64,000 bases of DNA from Gemmatimonadaceae bacterium (GCA_030835125.1 JAUQWM010000020.1:1-64000), one strand, 5' to 3'. Counted from the stretch's first letter, positions 17,832 through 27,204 are shown. Notes: a model not told the origin generated them from the letters alone. Made by a program: numbers and translations.

Positions 17832-18986
17832 ATGAACTCTCCTCCGCCCCGCATAGAGTCCATCGACCTCCTCCGCGGCATGGTCATGGTCATCATGGCC
17901 CTGGACCACACCCGCGACTTCTTCGGCACCTTCGGCGCCAACCCGGTCGACCTCGACACTACCACCGTTCCGCTCTTCTTCACCCGCTGGATCACACACC
18001 TCTGCGCGCCCACCTTCTTCCTGCTCACGGGGACCGGCGCCGGACTCGCCCGCGCCTCTCGCGGCACCGCCGCGCTCTCGCGCTACCTCGTCACGCGCGG
18101 CGCCGTCCTCATCGTGCTCGAACTCACGCTCCTGCGCGCCGTCTACCAGTTCAACCTCGACTATCAGGTCACGCTCCTCCTCGTCATCTGGGCGCTGGGC
18201 TGGTCGATGGTCTTCCTCGGACTCATCGTCTACCTCCCGGTCCCGGTGATCGCCGGCATCGGCGCCGCGATGATCCTCGGCCACAACTCCCTCGACTCCT
18301 TCCGGCCCGACAGCCCGCTCTGGAGCATCCTCCACGCCCCGGGGTTCGTCCTCCAGGGCGACCACACGGTCTTCGTTGCGTACCCGCTCATCCCGTGGCT
18401 CGGCGTGACGGCGATGGGATTTGCCCTCGCGTCGCTCTACTCGTGGCCGCCCGAACGTCGCCGCCGGGCGCTCCTCATCGGGGGCCTCGCCGCGGTCGCC
18501 CTCTTCGTCGCGTTGCGCGCGAGCAACCTCTATGGCGACCCGGTCTCGTGGGCATCCCGCGACAGCACCGCCTTCACCGTCATCTCCTTCCTCAATACCA
18601 GCAAGTACCCGCCGTCATTGCTCTTCCTCCTCATGACCATCGGTCCGGCGCTGCTCATCCTCCGATGGGTCGACCGCGAGACGCCGTCGTTCCTGCGACC
18701 GGTCCTCGACTACGGACGGGTGCCGTTCTTCTACTACGTCTCCCACTTCTTCCTCATCCACCTGCTCGCGGTCGTCATCTGCCTGCTCCGGTACGGCGAC
18801 GCCCACTGGATGTTCGAATCGCCGGGCCTGGGGCAATACCCGTTCACGCCGCCGCCAGGATGGGGATACCCGCTCCCGGTGGTCTACGCGACCTGGCTCA
18901 CGGTGGTCGCCCTCCTGTATGTCCCGTGCCGGAAGATGGCCGACCTGAAGGCGACCGGCCGGCACCGCTGGCTGAGCTACTTCTAG
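17832..18986 (+). CDS. DUF1624 / heparan-alpha-glucosaminide N-acetyltransferase-like membrane protein
   Basis: 384 residues. The N-terminus IESIDLLRGMVMVIMALDHTRDFFG is the DUF1624 signature, with the conserved DH of the first helix. About ten hydrophobic helices follow, including FFTRWITHLCAPTFFLLTGTGAGLA and FFYYVSHFFLIHLLAV. Relatives are acyltransferase-3-like integral membrane proteins, and the human homologue acetylates heparan glucosamine. The bacterial substrate is unknown. Its TAG overlaps the convergent TAG of the response regulator in the sequence CTAG. Confidence 0.85.
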   Translation: MNSPPPRIESIDLLRGMVMVIMALDHTRDFFGTFGANPVDLDTTTVPLFFTRWITHLCAPTFFLLTGTGAGLARASRGTAALSRYLVTRGAVLIVLELTLLRAVYQFNLDYQVTLLLVIWALGWSMVFLGLIVYLPVPVIAGIGAAMILGHNSLDSFRPDSPLWSILHAPGFVLQGDHTVFVAYPLIPWLGVTAMGFALASLYSWPPERRRRALLIGGLAAVALFVALRASNLYGDPVSWASRDSTAFTVISFLNTSKYPPSLLFLLMTIGPALLILRWVDRETPSFLRPVLDYGRVPFFYYVSHFFLIHLLAVVICLLRYGDAHWMFESPGLGQYPFTPPPGWGYPLPVVYATWLTVVALLYVPCRKMADLKATGRHRWLSYF

Positions 18987-19780
18987 CCGGGACGGGCCCG
19001 CGTCCGCTGGCGCATGACGTCGCGGAATTCGAGCCACCGCTGGTGGCTCGTCTTCACCCGCGCGCCGGTGGACAGCACCACGACATGATCGCCGCCGGCG
19101 TCGTGCACGATTTCGCGCACGCGGTCGAGGTTCACGATCGCGGACCGATGCACGCGCGCGAAGTGGCGCGGGTTGAGCCGGGTCTCGAGGACGTGCATGC
19201 GCTCACGATACAGGTACGAGCGTCCCCGCACGTGCAGCCGGGCGTAATATGTCTCCGCCTGGACCCAGTCGATGTCGTCCACCCGGATGATGATGTCCCT
19301 CGTCCCGACCCGGACCATCAGCTCGGCCAGGTACGCGGACTCGTCAGGCGGGCTCGCCTGTTCCCGCGCCGCGGCCTGCACGTCGGACCGCCAGTCGGCG
19401 CGTGACCGCTGGCCGAGCTGCTCGCGGGCATGGTCGAGCGCCTCGTGCAGCCGGGCCGCCTGCACGGGCTTGAGCAGGTAGTCCAGCGCCCGGACGCGAA
19501 ACGCATCGATCGCGAACCGGTCGAACGCGGTCACGAACACCACGTAAGGCAGTTCGCCCCGCTCGAGCCGGGCCACCACGCCGAAGCCGTCGATCCCCGG
19601 CATCCGGATGTCGAGCAGCAGCACGTCGGGCCGCGTTCGCCGCACGGCCTCCAGGGCCTCGGCGCCGTTCGCGCCGGTGGCGACGACCTGCACATCGGGA
19701 CGGCCGGTGAGTGACTGGAGGATGTCCTCCCGCGCCAGCGGTTCGTCATCGACGACGACAACGCGCAAGGGAGCGGACAT
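18983..19780 (-). CDS. LytTR-type response regulator
   Basis: 265 residues. Receiver domain with acidic pocket DDE (11-13), phospho-acceptor Asp57 in LLLDIRMPG and Lys in LLKP. The LytTR DNA-binding domain covers about 155-260 (IDWVQAETYYARLHV, then RTYL-like ERMHVLETRLNPRHFARVHRSAIVNLDRVREI). It sits 2 nt after the LytS-like kinase stop, forming a cognate pair. Target genes are not evident; LytTR regulators often act on neighbouring membrane proteins. Confidence 0.9.
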   Translation of the reverse strand: MSAPLRVVVVDDEPLAREDILQSLTGRPDVQVVATGANGAEALEAVRRTRPDVLLLDIRMPGIDGFGVVARLERGELPYVVFVTAFDRFAIDAFRVRALDYLLKPVQAARLHEALDHAREQLGQRSRADWRSDVQAAAREQASPPDESAYLAELMVRVGTRDIIIRVDDIDWVQAETYYARLHVRGRSYLYRERMHVLETRLNPRHFARVHRSAIVNLDRVREIVHDAGGDHVVVLSTGARVKTSHQRWLEFRDVMRQRTRARPG

Positions 19781-19782
19781 GG

Positions 19783-20943
19783 TCAGGCGCTCCGTGCTCG
19801 CTGTCCCGGCTCCCCCGCCGGCAGGGTGACGATCACCTCGGCGCCGCCATCGTCACCATTCCGGAGCACCAGCGAGGCCGCACCGCCATAGATATGCTCC
19901 AGCCGCTCGCGGGTGTTGGCGATCCCGATCCCCTCGCGCAGGGGACGACCGTCGGGGCCGAGCGCGAAGCCCTTGCCGGTATCGGCAATGCGGATGCGGA
20001 TCGCACCGTTGTCGCGTCGCACGGTGACGTCTACCTGGCCCTTCCCTTCCAGGGGCTCCACGCCGTGGCGAATGGCGTTCTCCACCAGCGGCTGGAGCAG
20101 CATGGACGGGATGAGGCAGTCGCGCGACCCGTCGTCGATGCTGACCGCCACGCCGAGGCGGTCGGAGAAGCGGATGCGCTGGATGTAGAGGTAGTCGTCG
20201 AGCAGCGCCGCCTCGCGCGCCACGCCGGTGAAGGGACCGCTGCCGGCGCCTAACGTCTGGCGCAGCAGCTCGCCCAGCCGCTGGATCACCTCCCGCGCCT
20301 CCCCGCGCCGGTCCTGCGCCACCAGCCCAGAGATCGCGCTCAGTGTGTTGAACAGGAAGTGCGGGTTCATCTGCATCGAGAGCGCGTCGAGCCGGGCCTG
20401 CGCCACCGACGACTCCAGCGCCGCCGCGCGCGCCTCGAGGCGGGCCCGCTCGACCGACTCGTCGCGGACCGCGCGCGCGAAGTCGATCGCGATGAAGACC
20501 CCCGCCGTGGCGGCGTACGTGACGATGCTCTCCAGGAAGAAGTTGCCGAAGTAGCGCTGCATCTGGTTCACGGCGGACGACGCCACGCCGGCGTGCCGCC
20601 CGACCGTGTACCAGAAGACCGCCCCGACGGCCACCACCTGCGCGAGCGAGACCATCGCGCCGAACAGCGCGTGGCTGCCGAACGACCGCCAATGGCGGCC
20701 CGTGGTGAACGGATAGCGCTCGGCGAGGAAGGCGATGAGCGGCGTGAGGACGAGCCAGGAGGTCCACCAGGGCAATGAGGAGACGAGGCCACCGGCCAGG
20801 GTCCACTCCCGGGCCGTCGCGCGCGCCAGGACGTACGACTGCGCGCAATGGATGAGCGCGAAGCTCATCCAGATCACGGCGGCAATGGCAAACATCGTGC
20901 GCCGCGCCGCGAACCAGCCGGCGATCCCGTCGTTACGGACCAT
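19783..20943 (-). CDS. LytS/YpdA-type sensor histidine kinase
   Basis: 386 residues from ATG 20943. About four membrane helices (15-35, 58-75, 90-115, 135-155), then a short coiled coil and the His_kinase domain with phospho-acceptor His195 in MQMNPHFLFNTLSAI. The ATP-binding part carries LVENAIRHGVEP (N box), DTGKGF and GIGIANTRERL (G boxes). There is no extracellular sensor domain, so the membrane region probably senses directly. It is the first gene of the two-component operon. Confidence 0.88.
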   Translation of the reverse strand: MVRNDGIAGWFAARRTMFAIAAVIWMSFALIHCAQSYVLARATAREWTLAGGLVSSLPWWTSWLVLTPLIAFLAERYPFTTGRHWRSFGSHALFGAMVSLAQVVAVGAVFWYTVGRHAGVASSAVNQMQRYFGNFFLESIVTYAATAGVFIAIDFARAVRDESVERARLEARAAALESSVAQARLDALSMQMNPHFLFNTLSAISGLVAQDRRGEAREVIQRLGELLRQTLGAGSGPFTGVAREAALLDDYLYIQRIRFSDRLGVAVSIDDGSRDCLIPSMLLQPLVENAIRHGVEPLEGKGQVDVTVRRDNGAIRIRIADTGKGFALGPDGRPLREGIGIANTRERLEHIYGGAASLVLRNGDDGGAEVIVTLPAGEPGQRARSA

Positions 20944-21105
20944 GGTGAAGGATATGCGCCGAGGTGCGCGCCCGAAGGGGTCAGCGTCCCACAGGTTGCA
21001 CGGCTCGTCACCTCCATTGCACGAAGCGCCACGCCCGCTGCGGTGGTGCTTTCGCCACGGCGCCGGGACGTCCTTCGTCTCCGGCACACTCACCCCGGGG
21101 TTCGC

Positions 21106-21633
21106 ATGCGACTCGTTCGTCTGGCGCTGGTCGTCCTTCTCGCTGGTTGCGCGCGGTCGGCGCACGATGGCATGGCCATGTCCGCATCGGCGTCGCCCGA
21201 TCCCGGCGCATACAGCCCCGAGGTCGTGGACGGCTATGCCCGCGTCCGCGCCGCCACGACTGCGTTCCGCGTGCTCGACTCGGCGGTGGCCGCGGGGTAT
21301 CCACGCGCCGTGGCGCAATGCCTGTCCGATTCGACCCACGGCGCCATGGGCTTTCACCACATGAATCGCGCGTACCTGGACAACAGGATCGAGATCGAGC
21401 GACCGGAGATCCTGCTGTACGAGCGCCGGGGTGACGGATCGTACGCGCTCAACGGGGTGGAGTACATCATCCCGTATCGCGCCTGGCCGAAGGACTCGGT
21501 GCCGCCCAGGCTCATGGGACGCGACATGCTCAGGAGCGAACCCCTCCAGCTCTGGTATACGCACATGTGGGTCTGGACGCCCAACACGGCGGGGCTGTTC
21601 GCCGACTGGAATCCGGCGGTGCGCTGTCGCTGA
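21106..21633 (+). CDS. Conserved lipoprotein of unknown function
   Basis: 175 residues. Signal peptide with lipobox (VLLAGC) at about residue 16. The mature domain contains GAMGFHHMNRAYLDNRIEIERPEILLYE, GVEYIIPY and WTPNTAGLFADWNPAVRC. These recur in a widespread hypothetical family of exported proteins; the His-rich HHMN and acidic residues suggest metal binding, which is inference. ATG 21106 is preferred over the much longer upstream frame because it starts the signal peptide. Divergent from the kinase gene, 162 bp apart. Confidence 0.7.
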   Translation: MRLVRLALVVLLAGCARSAHDGMAMSASASPDPGAYSPEVVDGYARVRAATTAFRVLDSAVAAGYPRAVAQCLSDSTHGAMGFHHMNRAYLDNRIEIERPEILLYERRGDGSYALNGVEYIIPYRAWPKDSVPPRLMGRDMLRSEPLQLWYTHMWVWTPNTAGLFADWNPAVRCR

Positions 21634-21648
21634 GGGCGTCATCGCATG

Positions 21649-21671
21649 CCAATGGGGTCTGACCCCATTGG
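21649..21671. repeat. GGGGTC palindrome (REP-like hairpin)
   Basis: Perfect 10+3+10 inverted repeat: CCAATGGGGT, CTG, ACCCCATTGG, starting 15 bp after the lipoprotein stop codon. It is similar to the ATGGGGTC/GACCCCAT palindromes scattered in many environmental genomes. It may also act as a terminator for the gene at 21106. Confidence 0.7.
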
Positions 21672-21794
21672 TGTCCCGGAAGGCATCCGGCGGACAGTGC
21701 GCCGGGGCCAGTGCGAAACCGGGCTGACCTCGTGTCGTAGTTCCTGCGGTCGGAGCCGTGACCCCGGGAAAGATGCCTGCCCACGAGGTGCCGC

Positions 21795-24272
21795 ATGGAC
21801 ACGCTGCTGCAGGACATTCGCTACGCACTGCGCGGACTGCGCCGCTCGCCCGGCTTCACCATGGTCGCGCTGCTCACCCTGGCGCTGGGCATCGGGGTCA
21901 ACAGCGCCATCTTCGGGATCGTCAACGCGATCCTCTTCCGCCCCCTGCCGGTCGAGCGGCCGCAGGAACTCGTGGACATCTACGGCCACACGGCCACCGC
22001 CTCCACCCACGATACGCATTCGTACCCGAACTACGTCGACTATCGCCAGCAGAGCACCACGCTCTCTGGACTGGTCGCGTACTCCAACTTCTTCGCCCAC
22101 GCATCGATCGAGGGGAGTTCCGAGCTGGTCGTGGGTGAGCTGGTCAGCGACAACTACTTCCAGGTGTTAGGCATCCGGCCGGCGAGGGGCCGTGCCTTCT
22201 CGACCGGGGACTACTCGGCGGACGGGGCGAACGCGGTGGCCGTGCTTTCGAACGGGATGTGGCAGAGCAGGTTCGGGGGCGACCCCGGAGTCGTCGGCCG
22301 GGAGTTCCGCATGAATGGCCGCGTGTACACGGTGATTGGCGTGGCGCCAGCGGCGTTCGGCGGCATGATGCCGGCGGTGACGGCGCAGATGTGGATCCCG
22401 ACGGCGATGGCCGAGCAGGTGGAGCCGCTGGGGAACAACCGGACCTCGGGTCGGTCCGTGGGGGAGTCGCGGCTGGAACGGCGTGGCCAGCACTGGCTCT
22501 GGTTCAAGGGCCGCATGAAGCCCGGCGTCACACCGGCCCAGGTGCGTGCCGAGTTCGAGACCATGGCGGCCCGCCTGGCAACGTCGTACCCCGAGACCAT
22601 GGCGCAGGAGCGCGTGACGGTGGTGCCGACGAAGGACGTGCGCATCAACCCGGATGCCGATCGCGCCATCGCGCCGGTCGGCTTCGTGCTCATCGGCGCC
22701 GTGTCGCTGGTGCTGGTGGTGGCATGCGGAAACCTGGCGAACCTGATGCTGGCGCGCGCCGCCGGGCGCCGGCGCGAGATCTCGCTCCGCATCGCGCTGG
22801 GGGCGGCGAGGCAGCGACTGCTGCGCCAACTGGTGACCGAGAGCATGGTGCTGGCGATCGCCGGTGGCGTCGTGGCCGTGCCGGTGTCGGCGTGGATCGC
22901 GGCGGTGATCGCGCGCGTGCAGCCGCCGCTGCCCCTGGACCTGGGACTGCAGATCGGGCCCGACTGGCGGGTGCTGGCCTTCACGCTGGCGACGGCGATC
23001 GCGACCGGGCTCCTGATCGGCGTGCTGCCGGCGCTGCGCGCCTCCAGGCCGGACCTGGTGCCGGCGCTCAAGGACGCCGGCGAGTGGATGGGTGGCAAGC
23101 GGCGTCGGGTCGAGCTGCGTGACGGGCTGGTCGTCCTGCAGGTGGCGGTGTCGCTGGTGCTCGTGGTGGCGGGTGCGCTGCTCGTCAGGAGCCTCAACGT
23201 CGCCGCGCGCGTGGACCTGGGCTACGACGTCGATCGTATCGCGTTCCTGTCGATCGCCGGGGAGATGAACGGGCTCGAAGGCGACAGAGCCGGTGCCTTC
23301 TTCGAGCAGGGACGGCAACGACTGCTGGTGATGCCGCAGGTCGAGGCTGTCGCGCTCGCGAGCCGGGTCCCGCTATCGCTCAACAACAACGGCTTCTCGG
23401 TGTTCATCGACGGGCACCAGGCGTCGGCGAGCGACGAGCCGTACGTGATGGATGGCGCGTACGTGGACGAGCGCTATGGCGAGGCGATCGGACTGCGCCT
23501 CATATCAGGGCGCGGCATCGAGGCGGCCGATCGCGTTGAACAGCGTCGCGTGGCCGTCATCACGGAGTCGATGGCCCGCCGGTACTGGCCCGATCGCGAG
23601 GCGCTGGGGCGCGACTTCAGGCTGCGCTTCGAGGGCGACCCGTGGCGCGTGATCGGCATCGTGGCCGACTACAAGGTGGACACGCCGGGCGAGGATCCCA
23701 AGCCGTACATCCACCTGCCACTCGGCAGCAACGACGGATTCGCCAACTACGTCGTCCGGACGCGACTCCGCGCCGAGCCCCTGGTGGCGAGCTTCGAGCG
23801 CGAGCTGCGGACCCTGAAGCCCGACCTCGTCTTCCTGGACACCGGCGCCCTGCGCGAGCTGGTCGACGTGCGACTGTTCCCCGTGCGGGCCGGCGCCTGG
23901 CTGATCGGCGCCTTCGGCGTGCTCGCCCTGGCCGTGGCTGCGGTCGGGCTGTACGGCGTGATCGGTTACTCCGTGAGCCGCCGGGTGCGGGAGATCGGGA
24001 TCCGCAAGGCGTTAGGCGCGGAGTCCCGCGAGGTGGTGGGGATGGTGATGCGGGAGGGCATGGTGCTCGTGCTCATCGGCGGCGCGGTGGGCGCGGGGCT
24101 GGCGGCACTGGCCAGCCAGGCCCTGTCGAGCGTGCTGTTCGTCGGTCCGTTCGACATCCTCAGCTTCGGCGCAGCCTTCGCCGTGCTGGTCGCGGTGGCC
24201 GCCCTGGCGAACGCGGTGCCTGCATGGCGTGCCTCACGCGTCGACGCGATGGTGGCGTTGAGGCATGAGTAG
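21795..24272 (+). CDS. ADOP-type ABC transporter permease (MacB/FtsX-like)
   Basis: 825 residues. The N-terminal MDTLLQDIRYALRGLRRSPGFTMVALLTLALGIGVNSAIFGIVNAIL is the hallmark of ADOP (acidobacterial duplicated orphan permease) proteins. There are two repeats of periplasmic MacB_PCD domain plus FtsX core. The FtsX helices lie at about 290-400 (SLVLVVACGNLANLMLARAAGRRREISLRIALGAAR) and 700-815 (YGVIGYSVSRRVREIGIRKALGA). GAGGTG lies about 4 nt upstream of the ATG. No ATPase or membrane-fusion protein is encoded nearby, typical for orphan ADOPs. Probably a mechanotransmission-type exporter or efflux component with unknown substrate. Confidence 0.9.
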   Translation: MDTLLQDIRYALRGLRRSPGFTMVALLTLALGIGVNSAIFGIVNAILFRPLPVERPQELVDIYGHTATASTHDTHSYPNYVDYRQQSTTLSGLVAYSNFFAHASIEGSSELVVGELVSDNYFQVLGIRPARGRAFSTGDYSADGANAVAVLSNGMWQSRFGGDPGVVGREFRMNGRVYTVIGVAPAAFGGMMPAVTAQMWIPTAMAEQVEPLGNNRTSGRSVGESRLERRGQHWLWFKGRMKPGVTPAQVRAEFETMAARLATSYPETMAQERVTVVPTKDVRINPDADRAIAPVGFVLIGAVSLVLVVACGNLANLMLARAAGRRREISLRIALGAARQRLLRQLVTESMVLAIAGGVVAVPVSAWIAAVIARVQPPLPLDLGLQIGPDWRVLAFTLATAIATGLLIGVLPALRASRPDLVPALKDAGEWMGGKRRRVELRDGLVVLQVAVSLVLVVAGALLVRSLNVAARVDLGYDVDRIAFLSIAGEMNGLEGDRAGAFFEQGRQRLLVMPQVEAVALASRVPLSLNNNGFSVFIDGHQASASDEPYVMDGAYVDERYGEAIGLRLISGRGIEAADRVEQRRVAVITESMARRYWPDREALGRDFRLRFEGDPWRVIGIVADYKVDTPGEDPKPYIHLPLGSNDGFANYVVRTRLRAEPLVASFERELRTLKPDLVFLDTGALRELVDVRLFPVRAGAWLIGAFGVLALAVAAVGLYGVIGYSVSRRVREIGIRKALGAESREVVGMVMREGMVLVLIGGAVGAGLAALASQALSSVLFVGPFDILSFGAAFAVLVAVAALANAVPAWRASRVDAMVALRHE

Positions 24273-24409
24273 ACTTGAGGCTTGAGGGTCGAGGCTTCAG
24301 GCTTGAGGTACGACCGTCACCCCCCAAGCCTCGACCCTCGACCCCCAAGCCTCGACCCTCGACCCTCGACCCTCGACCCCCAAGCCTCGAGCCTCAAGCC
24401 TCGACCCTG
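24270..24409. repeat. Inverted heptanucleotide array filling a convergent gene junction
   Basis: Twenty consecutive 7-bp units in phase. Left part: GAGGCTT, GAGGGTC, GAGGCTT, CAGGCTT. Right part: AAGCCTC, GACCCTC, GACCCCC repeated in varying order. The left units are reverse complements of the right ones, so the array can fold back on itself around about 24305-24325. It begins at the TAG of the ADOP gene and runs through the TGA of the tryptophanase gene (24394-24396) into its last four codons. Confidence 0.9.
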
Positions 24410-25773
24410 AATTCCATCCTCGCCGTGAAGTGACGCAACGCGGATGGCTGCTCAACGATCCGCATCCCACGGATCGAACCCGCGCGGGCGTACACATACG
24501 CCAGCACCTCGGCGACGAAGTCCACGTGGCTCTGCGTGTACACCCGCCTCGGGAAGGCAAGCCTGACGAGTTCCATCGCCGCCGGCTTCTCGCTGCCGTC
24601 CGGCTGGAGCCCGAACATCATCGAACCGATCTCGACGCCCCGGATGCCACCCTCGAGATAGAGCACGCATGAGAGTGCCCAGGCGGGGTACTCGGACTGC
24701 GGGATGTGCGGCAGCATCGCCTTGGCGTCGATGTACAGTGCGTGCCCTCCGGCCGGCTGCATGATCGGGATGCCGATCTTCACCAGCTTCTCGGCCAGGT
24801 ACTCGATCGACCGGATGCGGTACCGCAGGTAGTCCGAGTTGAGCGCCTCGCGGAGCCCGACGGCAACCGCCTCGAGGTCGTATCCGGCGAGACCGCCGTA
24901 CGTCACGAACCCTTCGGTGAGGATCAGGTTGTTGCGGCATTTCCGCGCCAACGCGTCGTCGTTCACCGCCAGGAACCCGCCGATGTTCGCCATGCCATCC
25001 TTCTTGGCGCTCATCGTGCAGCCGTCCACGAGGCTGAACATCTCGTGCGCGATCTCGAACGGGGTCCGGTCCGCATAGCCCGGCTCGCGCAGCTTGATGA
25101 ACCAGGCATTCTCGGCGAACCGGCAGGCATCGAGGAAGAACGGAACGCCATGCCGCTTGCAGATGTCGTGCGCCCCGCGGATGTTCGCCATGCTGACCGG
25201 CTGGCCACCGCCGGAGTTGTTGGTCACGGTGAGCATGACGAGCGGCACATGCCCCGCATGTTCCTGCAACGCGCGGTCGAGCGCCGCGAGGTCCATGTTC
25301 CCCTTGAACGGGTGCAGCGTCGCCGGCTCGCGCCCTTCGGGAATGGGCAAGTCGAGCGCCGTGGCGCCACGATCCTCGATGTTGGCGCGGGTGGTGTCGA
25401 AGTGCGTGTTGTTCGGGACCACGTCGCCGGCCTTGCACATCGCCGTGAACAGGATGCGCTCCGCGGCGCGGCCCTGGTGGGTCGGCAGCACGTGGCGCAG
25501 GCCGGTGATGTCGTGGATGGCCTTCTCGAACGTGAAGAAGGAGCGCGCGCCCGCGTAGGACTCGTCACTCTGAATCATCGCCCCCCACTGGGCCGCCGAG
25601 AGCGCGCCTGTGCCCGAGTCCGTGAGGAGGTCGATCAGGACGTCGGTCGCGTGGAGCAGGAACGGGTTGTAGTGCGCCGCGCGGAGGACGGCCTCACGCT
25701 CCTCACGCGTCGTCTGCCGGATGGGCTCGACGGTCCGGATGCGGAAGGGCTCGATGATGGTGTGGGGAAGCAT
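24394..25773 (-). CDS. tnaA: Tryptophanase (tryptophan indole-lyase)
   Basis: 459 residues, full length for the beta-eliminating lyase family. The PLP lysine is Lys258 in CTMSAKKDGMANIGG. Other family blocks: PTHQGRAAE, NNTHFDTTRANIE, LTVTNNSGGGQPVSMANI, DACRFAENA. The C-terminal block reads GIRGVEIGS. Tryptophanases have VEIG here, while tyrosine phenol-lyases have an Arg (MERG) that binds the phenol substrate. That favours tryptophanase: tryptophan to indole, pyruvate and ammonia. No TnaC leader or tryptophan permease is visible next to it, and there is no obvious Shine-Dalgarno. Confidence 0.88.
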   Translation of the reverse strand: MLPHTIIEPFRIRTVEPIRQTTREEREAVLRAAHYNPFLLHATDVLIDLLTDSGTGALSAAQWGAMIQSDESYAGARSFFTFEKAIHDITGLRHVLPTHQGRAAERILFTAMCKAGDVVPNNTHFDTTRANIEDRGATALDLPIPEGREPATLHPFKGNMDLAALDRALQEHAGHVPLVMLTVTNNSGGGQPVSMANIRGAHDICKRHGVPFFLDACRFAENAWFIKLREPGYADRTPFEIAHEMFSLVDGCTMSAKKDGMANIGGFLAVNDDALARKCRNNLILTEGFVTYGGLAGYDLEAVAVGLREALNSDYLRYRIRSIEYLAEKLVKIGIPIMQPAGGHALYIDAKAMLPHIPQSEYPAWALSCVLYLEGGIRGVEIGSMMFGLQPDGSEKPAAMELVRLAFPRRVYTQSHVDFVAEVLAYVYARAGSIRGMRIVEQPSALRHFTARMEFRVEA

Positions 25774-25843
25774 CCGGCGAACATCGCTGACAGACGCGCC
25801 TCACGTCATCAGGGTCAGCCCGACAACGAGCGCAGGGGCAGAA

Positions 25844-25920
25844 GGCCCTCGGCCCTCTGTCCCCTGCCCCCACCTCTGACCTCTGGCCTAGCCTCCGACC
25901 TCCGACCTCCGACCTCCGAC
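25844..25920. repeat. Heptanucleotide-phased array, 11 units ending in CTCCGAC x4
   Basis: Units in phase: GGCCCTC twice, TGTCCCC, TGCCCCC, ACCTCTG twice, GCCTAGC, then CTCCGAC four times. It ends 6 bp before the stop codon of the HEAT-repeat gene at 25927. Unit sequence drifts along the array while phase is kept. Confidence 0.85.
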
Positions 25921-25926
25921 CTGACG

Positions 25927-27204
25927 CTACTTCCCCACCAACTCCTTCAGCGCTTCCTTCACCCGGGGATCGTCAAACTTCCCGAGCGCCTGGATCGCCC
26001 GCCGGCGGTTCGACACGAGGGGGTCCGTCTTCGCGATCGACACCAGCTTGTCCGTCGCAACGCGCGTGCCGTTGGCCGACAGTTGCGCGATCAGGGTCGC
26101 GCGCACCTCTCCATCCTCGATCGCGTCGTACAGGGAGCCCAGGTCGGCCGCCGAAAGGCCGAGTCGCTCCGACAGCGAGATCGCGCGCTTGCGCTGCTGG
26201 ATCGGTGCGTTGTTGTCCCGCGCGATCCCCACGATCCAGTCCCGGCTTGCCTTGCCGCCGATCGTCGCAATGCCACTCATGATGGCGTCGCGCAACCGGT
26301 CGGAGCCGACCCGCGTGTACAGCGAACGCAGGTACTCGGCATCCCGTGACGTGGCATAGGAACCGGCGAGCCCATTGATCGCCGCAACGCGCGCTTCCTC
26401 GTTGAGGTTGGCGCTCTCCGCCGCGCTCCGCAGGTGGTCGTGCGCCCGCGGGTCGCCGGAATTCGCCATCATCTCCACCGCGCGACGCGCCAGCCATGCC
26501 TCGGTCGTGCCGGTGGTCATCGCCACCAGCGCGTCCAGGCTGGACGACGACTCGAGGCGCGACAGCGAACTCAGGGCCTGGTCGCGCACCGTGCGGACTT
26601 CATTCTCGTCCCGCGCGATCGTCACCAGCGTGCGACTCACTTCCTCCGCCGAAAGCTCCCCCCGCTCGCCGCGCCGCCTGACGACCCAGGACAGCGCGCT
26701 CCGGCGCAGCTCGCGCGACCGATCCACGTTCCGGGCAATCGCGAGCAGCTCGCGCGTCACCAGCGCGCTGTCGGCCAGCGCGGCCGGCATGATCGCCTCG
26801 CGACCGGGCCGGCCGTCGATCCTTCCCGCAATCCCCAGGAGCCACGCGGCCGCCTCACTCGCCGGCACCGCGCCGAGGTTCGTCGCGCCGGGCTCCTCGG
26901 CCACCGGGCCGGCGTAGGTGTTGATCCGGAGGACGTCCCGGCCGTCACGCACCAGCAGGACCCGGATCGGGCCGCGCTGGCATTCCATCGATCGCACGCC
27001 GTCGTTGAACGATCCCATCCACATGTCGTCGGCGCGGATGTAGGTGCGGCCGTCGCCGCAGACATCGGCGCGCGACGCGAACTGGAACGTCACGTTTCCA
27101 TCGGGAGCGCCGGATACCCGGCGATCCAGCGTCTGGGCACAGGCCGGGACCGCCGCCGTCACCAGCAGCGCGAACCCCGCCGTCGCCCGCAGGAAGCTCG
27201 TCAT
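25927..27204 (-). CDS. Exported HEAT-repeat protein (second of a tandem pair)
   Basis: 425 residues. Signal peptide (about 1-23, ending ACA). An N-terminal beta-rich region has two cysteines (ADVCGDG, SMECQRG). From about residue 110 there are successive helical pairs of HEAT/PBS-lyase type, for example REAIMPAALADSALVTRELLAIARN, VRTVRDQALSSLSRLES and LRDAIMSGIATIGGKASRDWIVGIARDNN. The C-terminal third aligns by eye with that of the upstream gene (LSSLYD/LGSLYD, DKLI/DKLV, RRAI), so the two are paralogues. ATG 27204 overlaps the upstream TGA by 4 nt (ATGA). A periplasmic scaffold role is inferred. Confidence 0.8.
   Translation of the reverse strand: MTSFLRATAGFALLVTAAVPACAQTLDRRVSGAPDGNVTFQFASRADVCGDGRTYIRADDMWMGSFNDGVRSMECQRGPIRVLLVRDGRDVLRINTYAGPVAEEPGATNLGAVPASEAAAWLLGIAGRIDGRPGREAIMPAALADSALVTRELLAIARNVDRSRELRRSALSWVVRRRGERGELSAEEVSRTLVTIARDENEVRTVRDQALSSLSRLESSSSLDALVAMTTGTTEAWLARRAVEMMANSGDPRAHDHLRSAAESANLNEEARVAAINGLAGSYATSRDAEYLRSLYTRVGSDRLRDAIMSGIATIGGKASRDWIVGIARDNNAPIQQRKRAISLSERLGLSAADLGSLYDAIEDGEVRATLIAQLSANGTRVATDKLVSIAKTDPLVSNRRRAIQALGKFDDPRVKEALKELVGK

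Noticed and set aside
20848..21105. N-terminal extension of the lipoprotein at 21106
   Set aside because: The upstream frame lacks family resemblance, and ATG 21106 starts a clear lipoprotein signal peptide.
24394..25773. Tyrosine phenol-lyase instead of tryptophanase
   Set aside because: The Arg that marks phenol-lyases (MERG) is replaced by VEIG as in tryptophanases; not absolute proof.
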